Assembly (NCBI RefSeq): GCF_002252675.1
Contig: NZ_NQKY01000019.1
Location: 1 to 58,040, forward strand
From: Synechococcus sp. BO 8801
Lineage (GTDB): Bacteria > Cyanobacteriota > Cyanobacteriia > PCC-6307 > Cyanobiaceae
Length of the DNA stretch: 58,040 bases
Reading direction: 5' to 3'
In this document: piece by piece, positions 46,156 through 54,430 of the stretch
Layout of the letters: each line of letters begins with the position of its first letter
Position numbering within the stretch: position 1 is the stretch's first letter
Notes under the pieces: model-generated
Seen by the model: only the letters and a program-made list of their open reading frames with translations
What the model was told of the DNA's origin: nothing
Databases searched by the model: none
Position numbers and translations under genes: made by a program

Positions 46156-49100
46156 TGAAACGCGCCGATCCAACCGTTTCGATCACCTTGCAGGCCCTCC
46201 TCTGGCGCCTGGCGCACACAGGGATGGTGGCCCTGACGCTGGCCCAGTCCAGCGCGCCGCCCATGGCCCGCGCCCAGGTGCTGCCCACCAGTCCCCAACA
46301 GGTGGGCGGCGGAGCCCATACCGTGACCACCTCAGGGAGCACGCTCACCGTCACCACCCCTGGCCGGGCGGTGATCAGCTGGGGCAGCTTCAACATCGGC
46401 CCCGGTGCCACGGTCGATTTCCAGAACCAGGGAGCCGTTCTCAACTACGTGCGCAGTGGTGGCGGTGCCTCACGGCTTGATGGGGTGCTCAGGGCCATCA
46501 ACCCTGTGGTGTTGATCAACAACCAGGGCATCACGGTGGGCTCCACCGCCTTGATCTCCGTGCCCAGCATCCTGCTCAGTACGGGCACGCTCGCTGCCGG
46601 CGCTGAGCAGCGGTTCCTTGCGGGCGAGGCCTATGGCCCTGGCCTGAATGCCCCGTTGATCAGCATCGTCATGGCCGATGGGGATGGCCCCATCCAGGTG
46701 GATGGCACCATCCGTTCCACCAACGGAGGCGGGATCGCCCTCGTGGCTCCCTCGGTGACCGTGGGTCCAACGGCCACGATCCTCACCAGAGGCACCCGCA
46801 GCGCAGCCACCGGAACGGATGGGGTCAACACCACCGTCAATGGGGTGCAGCCTGAAGGCTCCCTCTGGATCGGCACCACCGGGTTGCCGACCAACACGTT
46901 CACGGCGGCCCCTGGCCTGCCCACTGGCTTCGGCTTCATCCAGATCAGTGGCAAGCCCTCTCCCCAACGGGCGACCCTTTCACTCCAGGCCACCTACGAC
47001 CTGGAGCGTTTCGTGATCAGCACCTCCGGGGCCAAAGCCGGTCAGTTCAACGATCTCTTCTTCTCCCCGAACTTCCGGGCGGCTGATTTCTACGTCTATG
47101 ACGGCATCGAGGCGATCGAGGAGGGGCATCGGGAAAGCACCAATGGGGGCTCCCTCAAGCGCCGTCTGACGCATACCGACGCCCAGGGCAACCTTGTCTC
47201 CGAAGAACGGGACGAGGCCAGCGTCCTTGGCCTGACGTTGCCAGCCGGGGCCGTTCTGCTGAATGCCGAAGGTGTTCGTGTCGACCAGACCTCAGGCAAG
47301 CTCACCGCCGGAACGCTCACGGTTCAGCCCGGTTCGACAGCACTCACGAACCCGGATTTCGTTGACCAGTTCGGCACCGGCCCCCTGAAGGTCACCATCG
47401 ACGGCGGCGCCTCATCGGTGGTCGGCAGCAATGGCGTCAAGGCGCCCTACAACCCGCAAACGGGAGTGATCACCTGGGACAAGACGATTCCGGGAACTCC
47501 CACCACCCAGATGGTGCTCGTTCCCGGCGGATCGTTCGCGATCAATCAGGGGCAAACGAATCCTGGATTCTCCAGGCCCCAGGAAGCCGGAACCAGCCAG
47601 CGCTTTGTCAGTCAGGATGGTTATTACTATCACGGGCATAACGGTCAGTACGCAGGGACAAGCCCCTGCAGTGGTTGCCGTTATGTGAACCCCACCACCG
47701 GTGAAGTGACCTACTGGAAAGGGCACTTCACCACCGACAGCAACGGCCGTCCGCAGTTCACCACCAGCGGCAATCTGCCTCCCACCCATGTGCTCTACAT
47801 GGTGGGAGGTCGGACTTACGTGACCGACGCGTCAAGCTTCAACCCCCAGACCACACCGAAGAATCCACCGACCCAAGTGGTGAGACCGCCGATTTACCAG
47901 CAGGTCACCACGCCGGGCACTCCCACCGTGGTGCAGCTCCAGCAGGCACTTCCCCTGGCGGGCCAGGCCTCGATTCCCCAGGGTTCAGGCACGTCCACGT
48001 GGCAGCGGCCAACTCCGCCCATGCCGCAGCCCACCGCCGCTCCCAATCCCCAGACGGCTGTTCCGATTCTGGCTCCGATGCTGGTGCCGCAGCAGACACA
48101 GCAGATCCCGACGGTTGGACCGACGCCGGCACCCACCCAGATGCCTGTGCCGCAGCCGACCATCGCGCCGCAGCCCACCGCCGCTCCCAATCCCCAGACG
48201 GCTGTTCCGATTCTGGCTCCGACACTGGTGCCGCAACAGACACAGCTGACGCCTACGGCTGGGCCGACGCCGGCACCAACACGGATGCCCGTGCCGCAGC
48301 CGACCACCGCGCCGCAGCCTGTCCTCACGCCAACGATGGCCCCGGCGCAGGTGCCGCCCAAGCCCACCACCGCACCACAGCCCCTGCTCACGCCAACCAT
48401 GGCGCCGAGCAAGCTGCCGCCTCAGCCCACAACCGCGCCGCAGCCTGTCCTCTCGCCAACGATGGCGCCTCCGAAGCTGCCGCCTCAGCCAACCACCGCG
48501 CCACAGCCCCTGCTCACGCCGACCATGGCCCCGGCGCAGGTGCCGCCCAAGCCCACCACCGCACCACAGCCCCTGCTCACGCCGACGATGGCGCCTGGGA
48601 AGCTGCCGCCTCAGCCCACCACCGCGCCGCAGCCAGTCCTCTCGCCAACGATGGGGCCTCCGAAGCTGCCGCCTCAGCCAACCACCGCGCCACAGCCCCT
48701 GCTCACGCCGACCATGGCCCCGGCGCAGGTGCCGCCCAAGCCCACCACCGCTCCGCAGCCTGTCCTCACGCCAACCATGGCGCCGGGCAAGCTGCCGCCG
48801 CAGCCCACAGCCGCGCCGCAGCCAGTCCTCTCGCCAACGATGGCGCCTCCGAAGCTGCCGCCTCAGCCAACCACCGCGCCACAGCCCCTGCTCACGCCGA
48901 CCATGGCCCCGGCGCAGGTGCCGCCCAAGCCCACCACCGCTCCGCAGCCTGTCCTCACGCCAACCAACCACCGCGCCACAGCCCCTGCTCACGCCGACCA
49001 TGGCCCCGGCGCAGGTGCCGCCCAAGCCCACCACCGCTCCGCAGCCTGTCCTCACGCCAACAATGGCGCCCGGGAAGCTGCCGCCGCAGCCCACAACCGC

Positions 49101-49661
49101 GCCGCAGCCTGTCCTCACGCCAACCATGGCGCCTGGGAAGCTGCCGCCTCAGCCCACGACCGCACCACAGCCCCTGCTCACGCCGACCATGGCCCCGGCG
49201 CAGGTGCCGCCCAAGCCCACCACCGCTCCGCAGCCTGTCCTCACGCCAACCATGGCGCCGAGCAAGCTGCCGCCTCAGCCCACGACCGCGCCACAGCCAG
49301 TCCTCTCGCCAACGATGGCGCCGACGCAGTTGCCGCCCAAGCCCACTGCCGCTCCGCAGCCTGTCCTGACGCCAACGATGGCGCCTCCGAAGCTACCGAC
49401 CCAGCCCACCACCGCACCACAGCCCCTGCTCACGCCGTCCATGGCGCCCGGGAAACTGCCGCTCCAGCCCACGACCGCACCGCAGCCTGTCCTCACGCCG
49501 ACCATGGCACCTGGGGAAGCGTCTCCACAGCCGGCACTGGCGCCCCAGCCCTCCAGTGCTGCACAGCCGGTGCTCCGACCCATCAGCCCAGGCGAGTTGC
49601 TGCCGACCTCTGGGGTGCGGCCCGTTCCTCGCGCCGATTCCTTCAGTTACCAGATCCCTAA
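46155..49661 (+). CDS. Two-partner secretion exoprotein (TpsA) with Pro/Thr-rich repeat tail, frame broken in the repeats
   Basis: 1168 codons as read. Residues 1-45 include an extended signal region. The TPS secretion domain follows (VISWGSFNIGPGATVDFQNQGAVLNYV...VVLINNQGITVGSTALISVPSILLSTG), as in filamentous haemagglutinin. A middle domain with CSGC and Tyr/Gly-rich segments ends near residue 565. From about residue 610 comes a 144-bp duplication, then 63-bp units reading TMAPAQVPPKPTTAPQPLLTP-like. At 48966 one unit has only 34 bp, so residues after about 937 switch to an Ala/His-rich frame and stop at 49661. The original C-terminus lies in another frame up to 49884. Restoring 29 bp would give one 1252-residue protein. 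Confidence 0.8.
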   Translation: MKRADPTVSITLQALLWRLAHTGMVALTLAQSSAPPMARAQVLPTSPQQVGGGAHTVTTSGSTLTVTTPGRAVISWGSFNIGPGATVDFQNQGAVLNYVRSGGGASRLDGVLRAINPVVLINNQGITVGSTALISVPSILLSTGTLAAGAEQRFLAGEAYGPGLNAPLISIVMADGDGPIQVDGTIRSTNGGGIALVAPSVTVGPTATILTRGTRSAATGTDGVNTTVNGVQPEGSLWIGTTGLPTNTFTAAPGLPTGFGFIQISGKPSPQRATLSLQATYDLERFVISTSGAKAGQFNDLFFSPNFRAADFYVYDGIEAIEEGHRESTNGGSLKRRLTHTDAQGNLVSEERDEASVLGLTLPAGAVLLNAEGVRVDQTSGKLTAGTLTVQPGSTALTNPDFVDQFGTGPLKVTIDGGASSVVGSNGVKAPYNPQTGVITWDKTIPGTPTTQMVLVPGGSFAINQGQTNPGFSRPQEAGTSQRFVSQDGYYYHGHNGQYAGTSPCSGCRYVNPTTGEVTYWKGHFTTDSNGRPQFTTSGNLPPTHVLYMVGGRTYVTDASSFNPQTTPKNPPTQVVRPPIYQQVTTPGTPTVVQLQQALPLAGQASIPQGSGTSTWQRPTPPMPQPTAAPNPQTAVPILAPMLVPQQTQQIPTVGPTPAPTQMPVPQPTIAPQPTAAPNPQTAVPILAPTLVPQQTQLTPTAGPTPAPTRMPVPQPTTAPQPVLTPTMAPAQVPPKPTTAPQPLLTPTMAPSKLPPQPTTAPQPVLSPTMAPPKLPPQPTTAPQPLLTPTMAPAQVPPKPTTAPQPLLTPTMAPGKLPPQPTTAPQPVLSPTMGPPKLPPQPTTAPQPLLTPTMAPAQVPPKPTTAPQPVLTPTMAPGKLPPQPTAAPQPVLSPTMAPPKLPPQPTTAPQPLLTPTMAPAQVPPKPTTAPQPVLTPTNHRATAPAHADHGPGAGAAQAHHRSAACPHANNGAREAAAAAHNRAAACPHANHGAWEAAASAHDRTTAPAHADHGPGAGAAQAHHRSAACPHANHGAEQAAASAHDRATASPLANDGADAVAAQAHCRSAACPDANDGASEATDPAHHRTTAPAHAVHGARETAAPAHDRTAACPHADHGTWGSVSTAGTGAPALQCCTAGAPTHQPRRVAADLWGAARSSRRFLQLPDP
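48030..48317 (+). repeat. 144-bp direct tandem duplication in the TpsA gene
   Basis: Two adjacent copies (48030-48173 and 48174-48317) encode 48-residue units containing APNPQTAVPILAP and PTPAPT segments. They differ at scattered bases. They precede the 63-bp repeat array. Confidence 0.8.
48336..49566 (+). repeat. 63-bp tandem repeat array in the TpsA gene, one unit truncated to 34 bp
   Basis: About nineteen units of 63 bp (21 codons), each starting at an ATG-containing MAP motif: 48336, 48399, 48462, 48525, 48588, 48651, 48714, 48777, 48840, 48903, then 49000 onward at 63-bp steps to 49504. Unit types (MAPAQ, MAPxK, MxPPK) alternate in groups of three, giving a 189-bp higher-order period. 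The unit at 48966-48999 has lost 29 bp. None of the three forward frames has a stop within the core of the array. Confidence 0.85.
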
Positions 49662-49884
49662 GGGGTTGATCGAGGAACGGATTCCCGGTGCCATCCCAGA
49701 GAAAAGCCGCGCTCGCCTGGCGGACGGACGTGCCCTGCCACCGGGAGTCGACTTCGACGCCTTCAGCCAGACGTTCGAGATCAGGGGCTACGGCAAGATC
49801 ACGCTGCCACTCGACGTGCTGCTCACCGTGCCGACCCGCAGCGGCACGCCCGGCTCGTTCACGCTCACCATCGGCAAACCCTGA
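49000..49884 (+). pseudogene. Displaced C-terminal part of TpsA (original repeat frame and conserved tail)
   Basis: After the short repeat unit, this frame resumes the MAPAQVPPKPTTAPQP pattern used upstream. It ends in a non-repeat domain of about 95 residues: RADSFSYQIPKGLIEERIP, ARLADGRALPPGVDFDAF and TFEIRGYGKITLPLDVLLTVPTR. That tail has ordinary amino acid use and looks like the real C-terminus. Translation from 46155 cannot reach it unless the reading frame shifts. It could be expressed only in variants with a repaired repeat, or the break could be an assembly artefact. Confidence 0.7.
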
Positions 49885-49896
49885 AGCGGCTGAGCC

Positions 49897-51510
49897 ATGC
49901 CGACCACTTCTCCAGGCCTCAGCCTGATCATCGGCAGCCGCAACGAGGGTGACTATCTGAGGCGAACTGTTGAGGGTGCATTGGCGCTCACGCCCCCCGA
50001 GGGCGGCCTTGAGTGCTCCCTCTACGACGACGCCTCAAGCGATGGCAGCACGGACTTCTGCGACGAACCCCACTGGCGTCAACGTCGCGACCAGGGAACG
50101 GTTCGACTGCAGCGCGGGGCCTTCCGGATTGGTGTTTCCCGGGGCCGTCGCCAGGGTGCGGCCGGCTGCCGTGCGGAGGTCCTGGTGTTCCTCGATGCCC
50201 ATCTGGAGTTTCCCCAGAGCGATCTCTGGTTGAAGGTTCAGGACCATTTCCGCAACCCAGGCTGCGATCTGCTGGGGATCGACTGTTTTGACAGTCGTAA
50301 TGGTGCCTCCACCGCCGGCTCGATCTACAGCAGTAAGCGGCTGTGCCATCTGAATCCTGCCTGGGTGAGGCTTCAATCCGATCCCCTGGTCGATGTGACG
50401 GCGCCCTTCGTGAATGGCGGCTTCTTTGCCATCCGCCGGCAGGTGTACGAACGCCTGGAAGGTTTTCCGGACTTCCTGGAGGACTGGGGCCATGAGGATC
50501 GTTTCCTTTCGATGCTGGCTGGGCTCTGTGGCTACCACTGCCGCGTTGATCAACGCCTGCGCGTCGGCCATCTCTACAAGGATGTGTTCAATGAACAGGA
50601 GGGACTGACCCAGCCGGAAGCCTTCTCGGACCCCCTCCCGAGCGATGGGGTTGTGTTACCGGAGGTTGTTTTCCGCCATGCCGATGCAGCCACACGGGGT
50701 GTGTCGACGATGTTGATGAACAGCCTGCGTTGTGGCGCCGTGCTTTACAGCGCCGAGGTGGCGGAGCGCATGCATGAACAATTGCGCTTCGATTTCGGTG
50801 CTGAGATGGTCGAAACGGCCTTGCAGCTGCTCCTGCAGGAGAAGCCCCAGCTCGAAACTCTGATGCTGCGCCTCGGCCTGGGCCCAGAACAGCGGGACCG
50901 GCAGATGGTGGACTTCTTCCAGCGTTTCCGGCCCGTGCTGCCGATGCTCGATGAGGCGGAGCTTCATGCCACGGCTCACTTGCAGGATGCCCAACTGGCG
51001 CTCGATCGGGTGCGCCAGTTGCCCCTGGCGCTGTCGTCGCTCCATCAGCCGGATGCTGACCACTACCGCACGGCCCGCCTCTACCGCGAGGCCCTCTATG
51101 GCTTCCAGCTGCAGCGGCACGAGGAGGCGACCCGTCTACTGGCCGAGTTGCTGACGATTGATCCGGACTACCTGCCAGCCATCTGCCTGCTGGCCGTGAA
51201 TCTTCGGGCCGTGGGGCGACAAGCGGGCGAAAGATTCTGGCTGCAGCGCGGTGCCGACATCATCGAGCGCCACCGACAGGTCGGACCAGGGCCGATTGGA
51301 GCCTTCCACCCCGCCAGCCTCAATCCCTACCTTCGCCATCTCTACTGGCCTGAAGCCGATCGGATGATCTGGGCAGCCCTGGCGGATCTTGAGGAACGGG
51401 CCGGACACCCCTCTGCCGCGGTGGGATGGCTACTCAAGCTGCTCGATCAATCGCCTGAGGAGAGTGCCGTACGGGAGCAGCTGTTGCGTTTGATTCAGCC
51501 AGCTGGTTGA
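49897..51510 (+). CDS. Polypeptide GalNAc-transferase-like (GT27-type) glycosyltransferase with TPR-like C-terminus
   Basis: 537 residues. GT-A N-terminus LSLIIGSRNEGDYLRRTV, then DDASSDGS. Asp100-x-His102 (FLDAHLEF) is the Mn site pattern DxH of polypeptide GalNAc-transferases. GGFFAIRRQVYERLEGFPDFLEDWGHED (about 174-201) matches their Gly-rich/W-G-x-E segment. LRVGHLYK (His225) matches the third metal ligand motif (SRVGH). From about residue 370 come TPR-like helical pairs. There is no signal peptide, so it acts in the cytoplasm. It starts 12 bp after the true TpsA end (49884). I infer that it glycosylates the Thr-rich TpsA tail; a plain GT2 acting on glycans is the alternative. Confidence 0.8.
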   Translation: MPTTSPGLSLIIGSRNEGDYLRRTVEGALALTPPEGGLECSLYDDASSDGSTDFCDEPHWRQRRDQGTVRLQRGAFRIGVSRGRRQGAAGCRAEVLVFLDAHLEFPQSDLWLKVQDHFRNPGCDLLGIDCFDSRNGASTAGSIYSSKRLCHLNPAWVRLQSDPLVDVTAPFVNGGFFAIRRQVYERLEGFPDFLEDWGHEDRFLSMLAGLCGYHCRVDQRLRVGHLYKDVFNEQEGLTQPEAFSDPLPSDGVVLPEVVFRHADAATRGVSTMLMNSLRCGAVLYSAEVAERMHEQLRFDFGAEMVETALQLLLQEKPQLETLMLRLGLGPEQRDRQMVDFFQRFRPVLPMLDEAELHATAHLQDAQLALDRVRQLPLALSSLHQPDADHYRTARLYREALYGFQLQRHEEATRLLAELLTIDPDYLPAICLLAVNLRAVGRQAGERFWLQRGADIIERHRQVGPGPIGAFHPASLNPYLRHLYWPEADRMIWAALADLEERAGHPSAAVGWLLKLLDQSPEESAVREQLLRLIQPAG

Positions 51511-51573
51511 TTTCGCCATGCATGCCATGCGCTCCGCTACCAACGCTCCACCCAAGGGCTGGCCTACCCGTTC

Positions 51574-52665
51574 CTATTCGCCGCCCTGAACGGCCAGCAG
51601 CTTGCGCTGCTGTTTCCAGCGCAGCACCTGCCAGACCAGGAACACCATCAGCAGGGGCAGCACCGCCACCAGCACCACGAACCGGTAGGTGTTGTCGACG
51701 ATCTCACCGCCGGCGGTGGAGGCCAGGACCTGCTCCACCAGATAGAGCCCGTAGAGGCCCAGAAGAATCCAGCCCTCGAGGCGGGAGATCACCCCGTTGG
51801 TCCAGAAGATCGGCAGGCAGGCCAGGGTGGTGGCCACCATGATCGGCAGGTCGCGGCTCACCATCACCGGATCCACCGCCAGCCCCTTGCCTCCGGAGAG
51901 CACGGCGCAGAGGCCCAGGATCACGATCTGGTTGAGCAGGTTGCTGCCCACCACGTTGCCGATGGCCAGGTCGGCCTTGCCCCGGTAGGCGGCCACCACG
52001 GAGGTGACCAGTTCCGGCATCGAGGTGCCGGCCGCCACGATCGTCAGGCCGATCACGGTCTGGCTCACCCCCAGGGCCACGGCGGCCGTGGTGGCCCCCC
52101 GCACCAGCAGCTGGGAGCCGACCACCAGCAGGACCAGGCCCGCCGCCAGCTTGAAGGCCGCCACCAGCGGGGTGGACCGCTCGTTCTCGTTGTCCTCGTC
52201 GTCTTCGGAATCTTCCGACGCGGTGCGGATCTCCCAGACGAGGTTGGCCACCGTCGCGAACAGCAGTGCCACACCGGCCTGCCAGGTGAGCCGGCCCCCC
52301 GAGGCCATGCCCCACACAGCCATCGAGATGCCCAGCAGCAGGGGCACGTCCCGCCGCACCAGGCGGCTCCTGACGCGCAGGGGAACGATGGCCGCGCTGG
52401 CGCCCAGCACCACCAGGATGTTGAAGATGTTGCTGCCCACCACGTTGCTGACGGCCAGGTCGGCATCCCCCTGAAGGGTGGACAGCACGCTCACGAACAG
52501 TTCCGGCGTGCTGGTGCCCAGGGACACCACCGTCAGGCCGATCACCAGCTGGGGGATGCCCAGCAGCAGGGACAGGGCGACCGAACCGGCGACGAACAGT
52601 TCCCCGCCGCCGAACAGCACCAGGATCCCGAGGATGATCTCGACGAAACTGGGCAGGGTGGGCAT
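51574..52665 (-). CDS. Calcium/sodium:cation antiporter (CaCA family, YrbG-like)
   Basis: 363 residues with about ten hydrophobic spans in two inverted halves. Each half carries the alpha-repeat motif: SLGTSTPELFVSVLSTLQGDADLAVSNVVGSNIFN (about 48-82) and AAGTSMPELVTSVVAAYRGKADLAIGNVVGSNLLNQ. Glu in both repeats is the ion-binding residue. An acidic cytoplasmic loop (SEDSEDDEDNENE) joins the halves. It probably exchanges Ca2+ for H+ or Na+. Monocistronic, convergent with the glycosyltransferase gene. Confidence 0.9.
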   Translation of the reverse strand: MPTLPSFVEIILGILVLFGGGELFVAGSVALSLLLGIPQLVIGLTVVSLGTSTPELFVSVLSTLQGDADLAVSNVVGSNIFNILVVLGASAAIVPLRVRSRLVRRDVPLLLGISMAVWGMASGGRLTWQAGVALLFATVANLVWEIRTASEDSEDDEDNENERSTPLVAAFKLAAGLVLLVVGSQLLVRGATTAAVALGVSQTVIGLTIVAAGTSMPELVTSVVAAYRGKADLAIGNVVGSNLLNQIVILGLCAVLSGGKGLAVDPVMVSRDLPIMVATTLACLPIFWTNGVISRLEGWILLGLYGLYLVEQVLASTAGGEIVDNTYRFVVLVAVLPLLMVFLVWQVLRWKQQRKLLAVQGGE

Positions 52666-52814
52666 GGCGGCGTGTCTGAAAGCGCATGAGTTTAGGGAGA
52701 CGCCAGCCGATCGCCTGAAGTGACACGCTGGATCTCCCCGTTCCGCCGCCCCCCCTGAACCAGGAAACGCTGCTGTTCGAGCCGGCCCGGCCGGCCGCCG
52801 ATGCCCTGCGCACC

Positions 52815-54430
52815 GTGCTGGCCTTCCCGAGCAGCTATTCGGTGGGGATCACCAGCCTGGGCTACCAGGTGGTGTGGGCCAGCCTGGCGCGCCGCAGCGA
52901 CCTGGACGTGCGGCGGCTGTTCACCGACCAGGGGGACCCACCGCACCGCCATTGCGACCTGTTCGGCCTGTCGCTCAGCTGGGAGCTGGACGGGCCGGTG
53001 CTGCTCGACCTGCTGGAGCGCCAGGGCATCCCCCTGTGGAGTCACCAGCGGCGGGAGGACGACCCGATCGTGTTCGGCGGCGGCCCGGTGCTCACCGCCA
53101 ATCCCGAGCCCCTGGCCCCCTTCTTCGATGTGGTGCTGCTCGGTGACGGCGAGCTGCTGCTGCCCGCCTTCATCGACGCCCTCCAGGCCGCCCGCCCCCT
53201 GCCCCGGTCCGAACGCCTGCGGCAGCTGGCCCAGGTTTTCCCGGGGTCTATGTGCCGGCGCTCTACGCCCCCCGCTACGACGCCGACGGCGCCCTGCTGG
53301 CGGTGGAGCCCACCGCCGCCGACCTGCCGGCCACCATCGCCAAGCAGACCTGGCGCGGCAACACCCTCAGCCATTCCACGGTGATCACGCCGGAGGCGGC
53401 CTGGCCCTCGATCCACATGGTGGAGGTGGCCCGCAGCTGCCCGGAACTGTGCCGCTTCTGCCTGGCCAGCTACCTGACCCTGCCGTTCCGCACCGCCTCC
53501 CTCGACAACGGCCTGATCCCGGCGGTGGAGACGGGCCTGGCGGTGACCCAGCGGCTCGGCCTGCTGGGCGCTTCGGTGACCCAGCACCCCCAGTTCGCCG
53601 ACCTGCTCACCTGGCTCGATCAGGACCGCTTCGAGGGCACCCGGGTCAGCGTCAGCTCGGTGAGGGCCGCCACGGTGACCCCCCAGCTGGGGCGGATCCT
53701 GGCCCGGCGGGGCAGCAAGTCACTGACGATCGCGATCGAGAGCGGCAGCGAACGCATGCGCCGGGTGGTCAACAAGAAGCTGAGCGGCGAGGAGATCTTC
53801 GCGGCGGCCCGGTACGCCAGGGAGGGGGGCCTCAGCGGCCTGAAGCTCTACGGCATGGCGGGCCTGCCCAGCGAGGAGGAGGCCGACATCGAAGCCACCG
53901 CCGACCTGCTGCTGGCCCTGAAGAAGGCCACCCCGGGCCTGCGGCTGAGCCTCGGGGTGAGCACCTTCGTGCCCAAGGCCCACACCCCCTTCCAGTGGGA
54001 AGGGGTGCGGCCGGAGGCGGAGAAGCGCCTGCAGCGGCTGGCGCGGCGCCTGCAGCCCAAGGGCATCGAACTGCGCCCCGAGAGCTACGGCTGGAGCGTG
54101 ATCCAGGCCCTGCTCTCCCGCAGCGACCGCCGCCTGGCGCCCGTGATCGCCGCGGCCCGGGGCCAGCACGACAGCCAGGGCGGCTGGAAGAAGGCCTACC
54201 GGGCAGTCCGCGCCGGCGAGGTGGCCGCACCGGCGGATCTGCCGGTCCCCCTGCCGGCGCCTCCGCCCTGGGAGGAGGTGGTCCACGCCACCTGGGGCGA
54301 GGAGCGCGTGCTGCCCTGGGCCCATCTGGAGGGCCCGCTACCAGCCGCCACCCTGCTCAGGCATCGGCAGGAGGCGCTGGCCGGCGATAGCAGCGCAGAC
54401 CCGCCAGCAGCACCCAGCCCGCCACATTGA
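52815..54430 (+). pseudogene. Radical SAM protein (B12-binding-type N-terminus), frameshifted
   Basis: The N-terminal half (LAFPSSYSVGITSLGYQVVWASL...DPIVFGGGPVLTANPEPLAPFFDVVLLGDGE) is read in one frame up to about 53245. The rest (PALYAPRYDADGALL...RSCPELCRFC, then TIAIESGSERMRRVVNKKLS) is in another. The cluster motif C-x3-C-x2-C is intact. One additional G in the run at about 53238-53242 would join them as FPGVYVPALYAPRYD. Reading before 52815 continues in frame for about 20 family-like residues (LLFEPARPAADALRT) without ATG/GTG/TTG. It is probably a decayed or miscalled gene. The 3' end overlaps the convergent ligase gene by 74 bp. Confidence 0.75.

Noticed and set aside
47985..49127. 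Long minus-strand open frame (Gly/Arg/Leu-rich) opposite the TpsA repeats
   Set aside because: It is the mirror of the stop-free 63-bp repeat and has no independent start or domain.
47999..49369. Third forward open frame through the repeats
   Set aside because: Repeat-derived composition only; it has no secretion domain or supported start.
48336..49566. Repeat array as CRISPR or integron
   Set aside because: Units are directly adjacent, coding, and carry no unique spacers or attachment sites.
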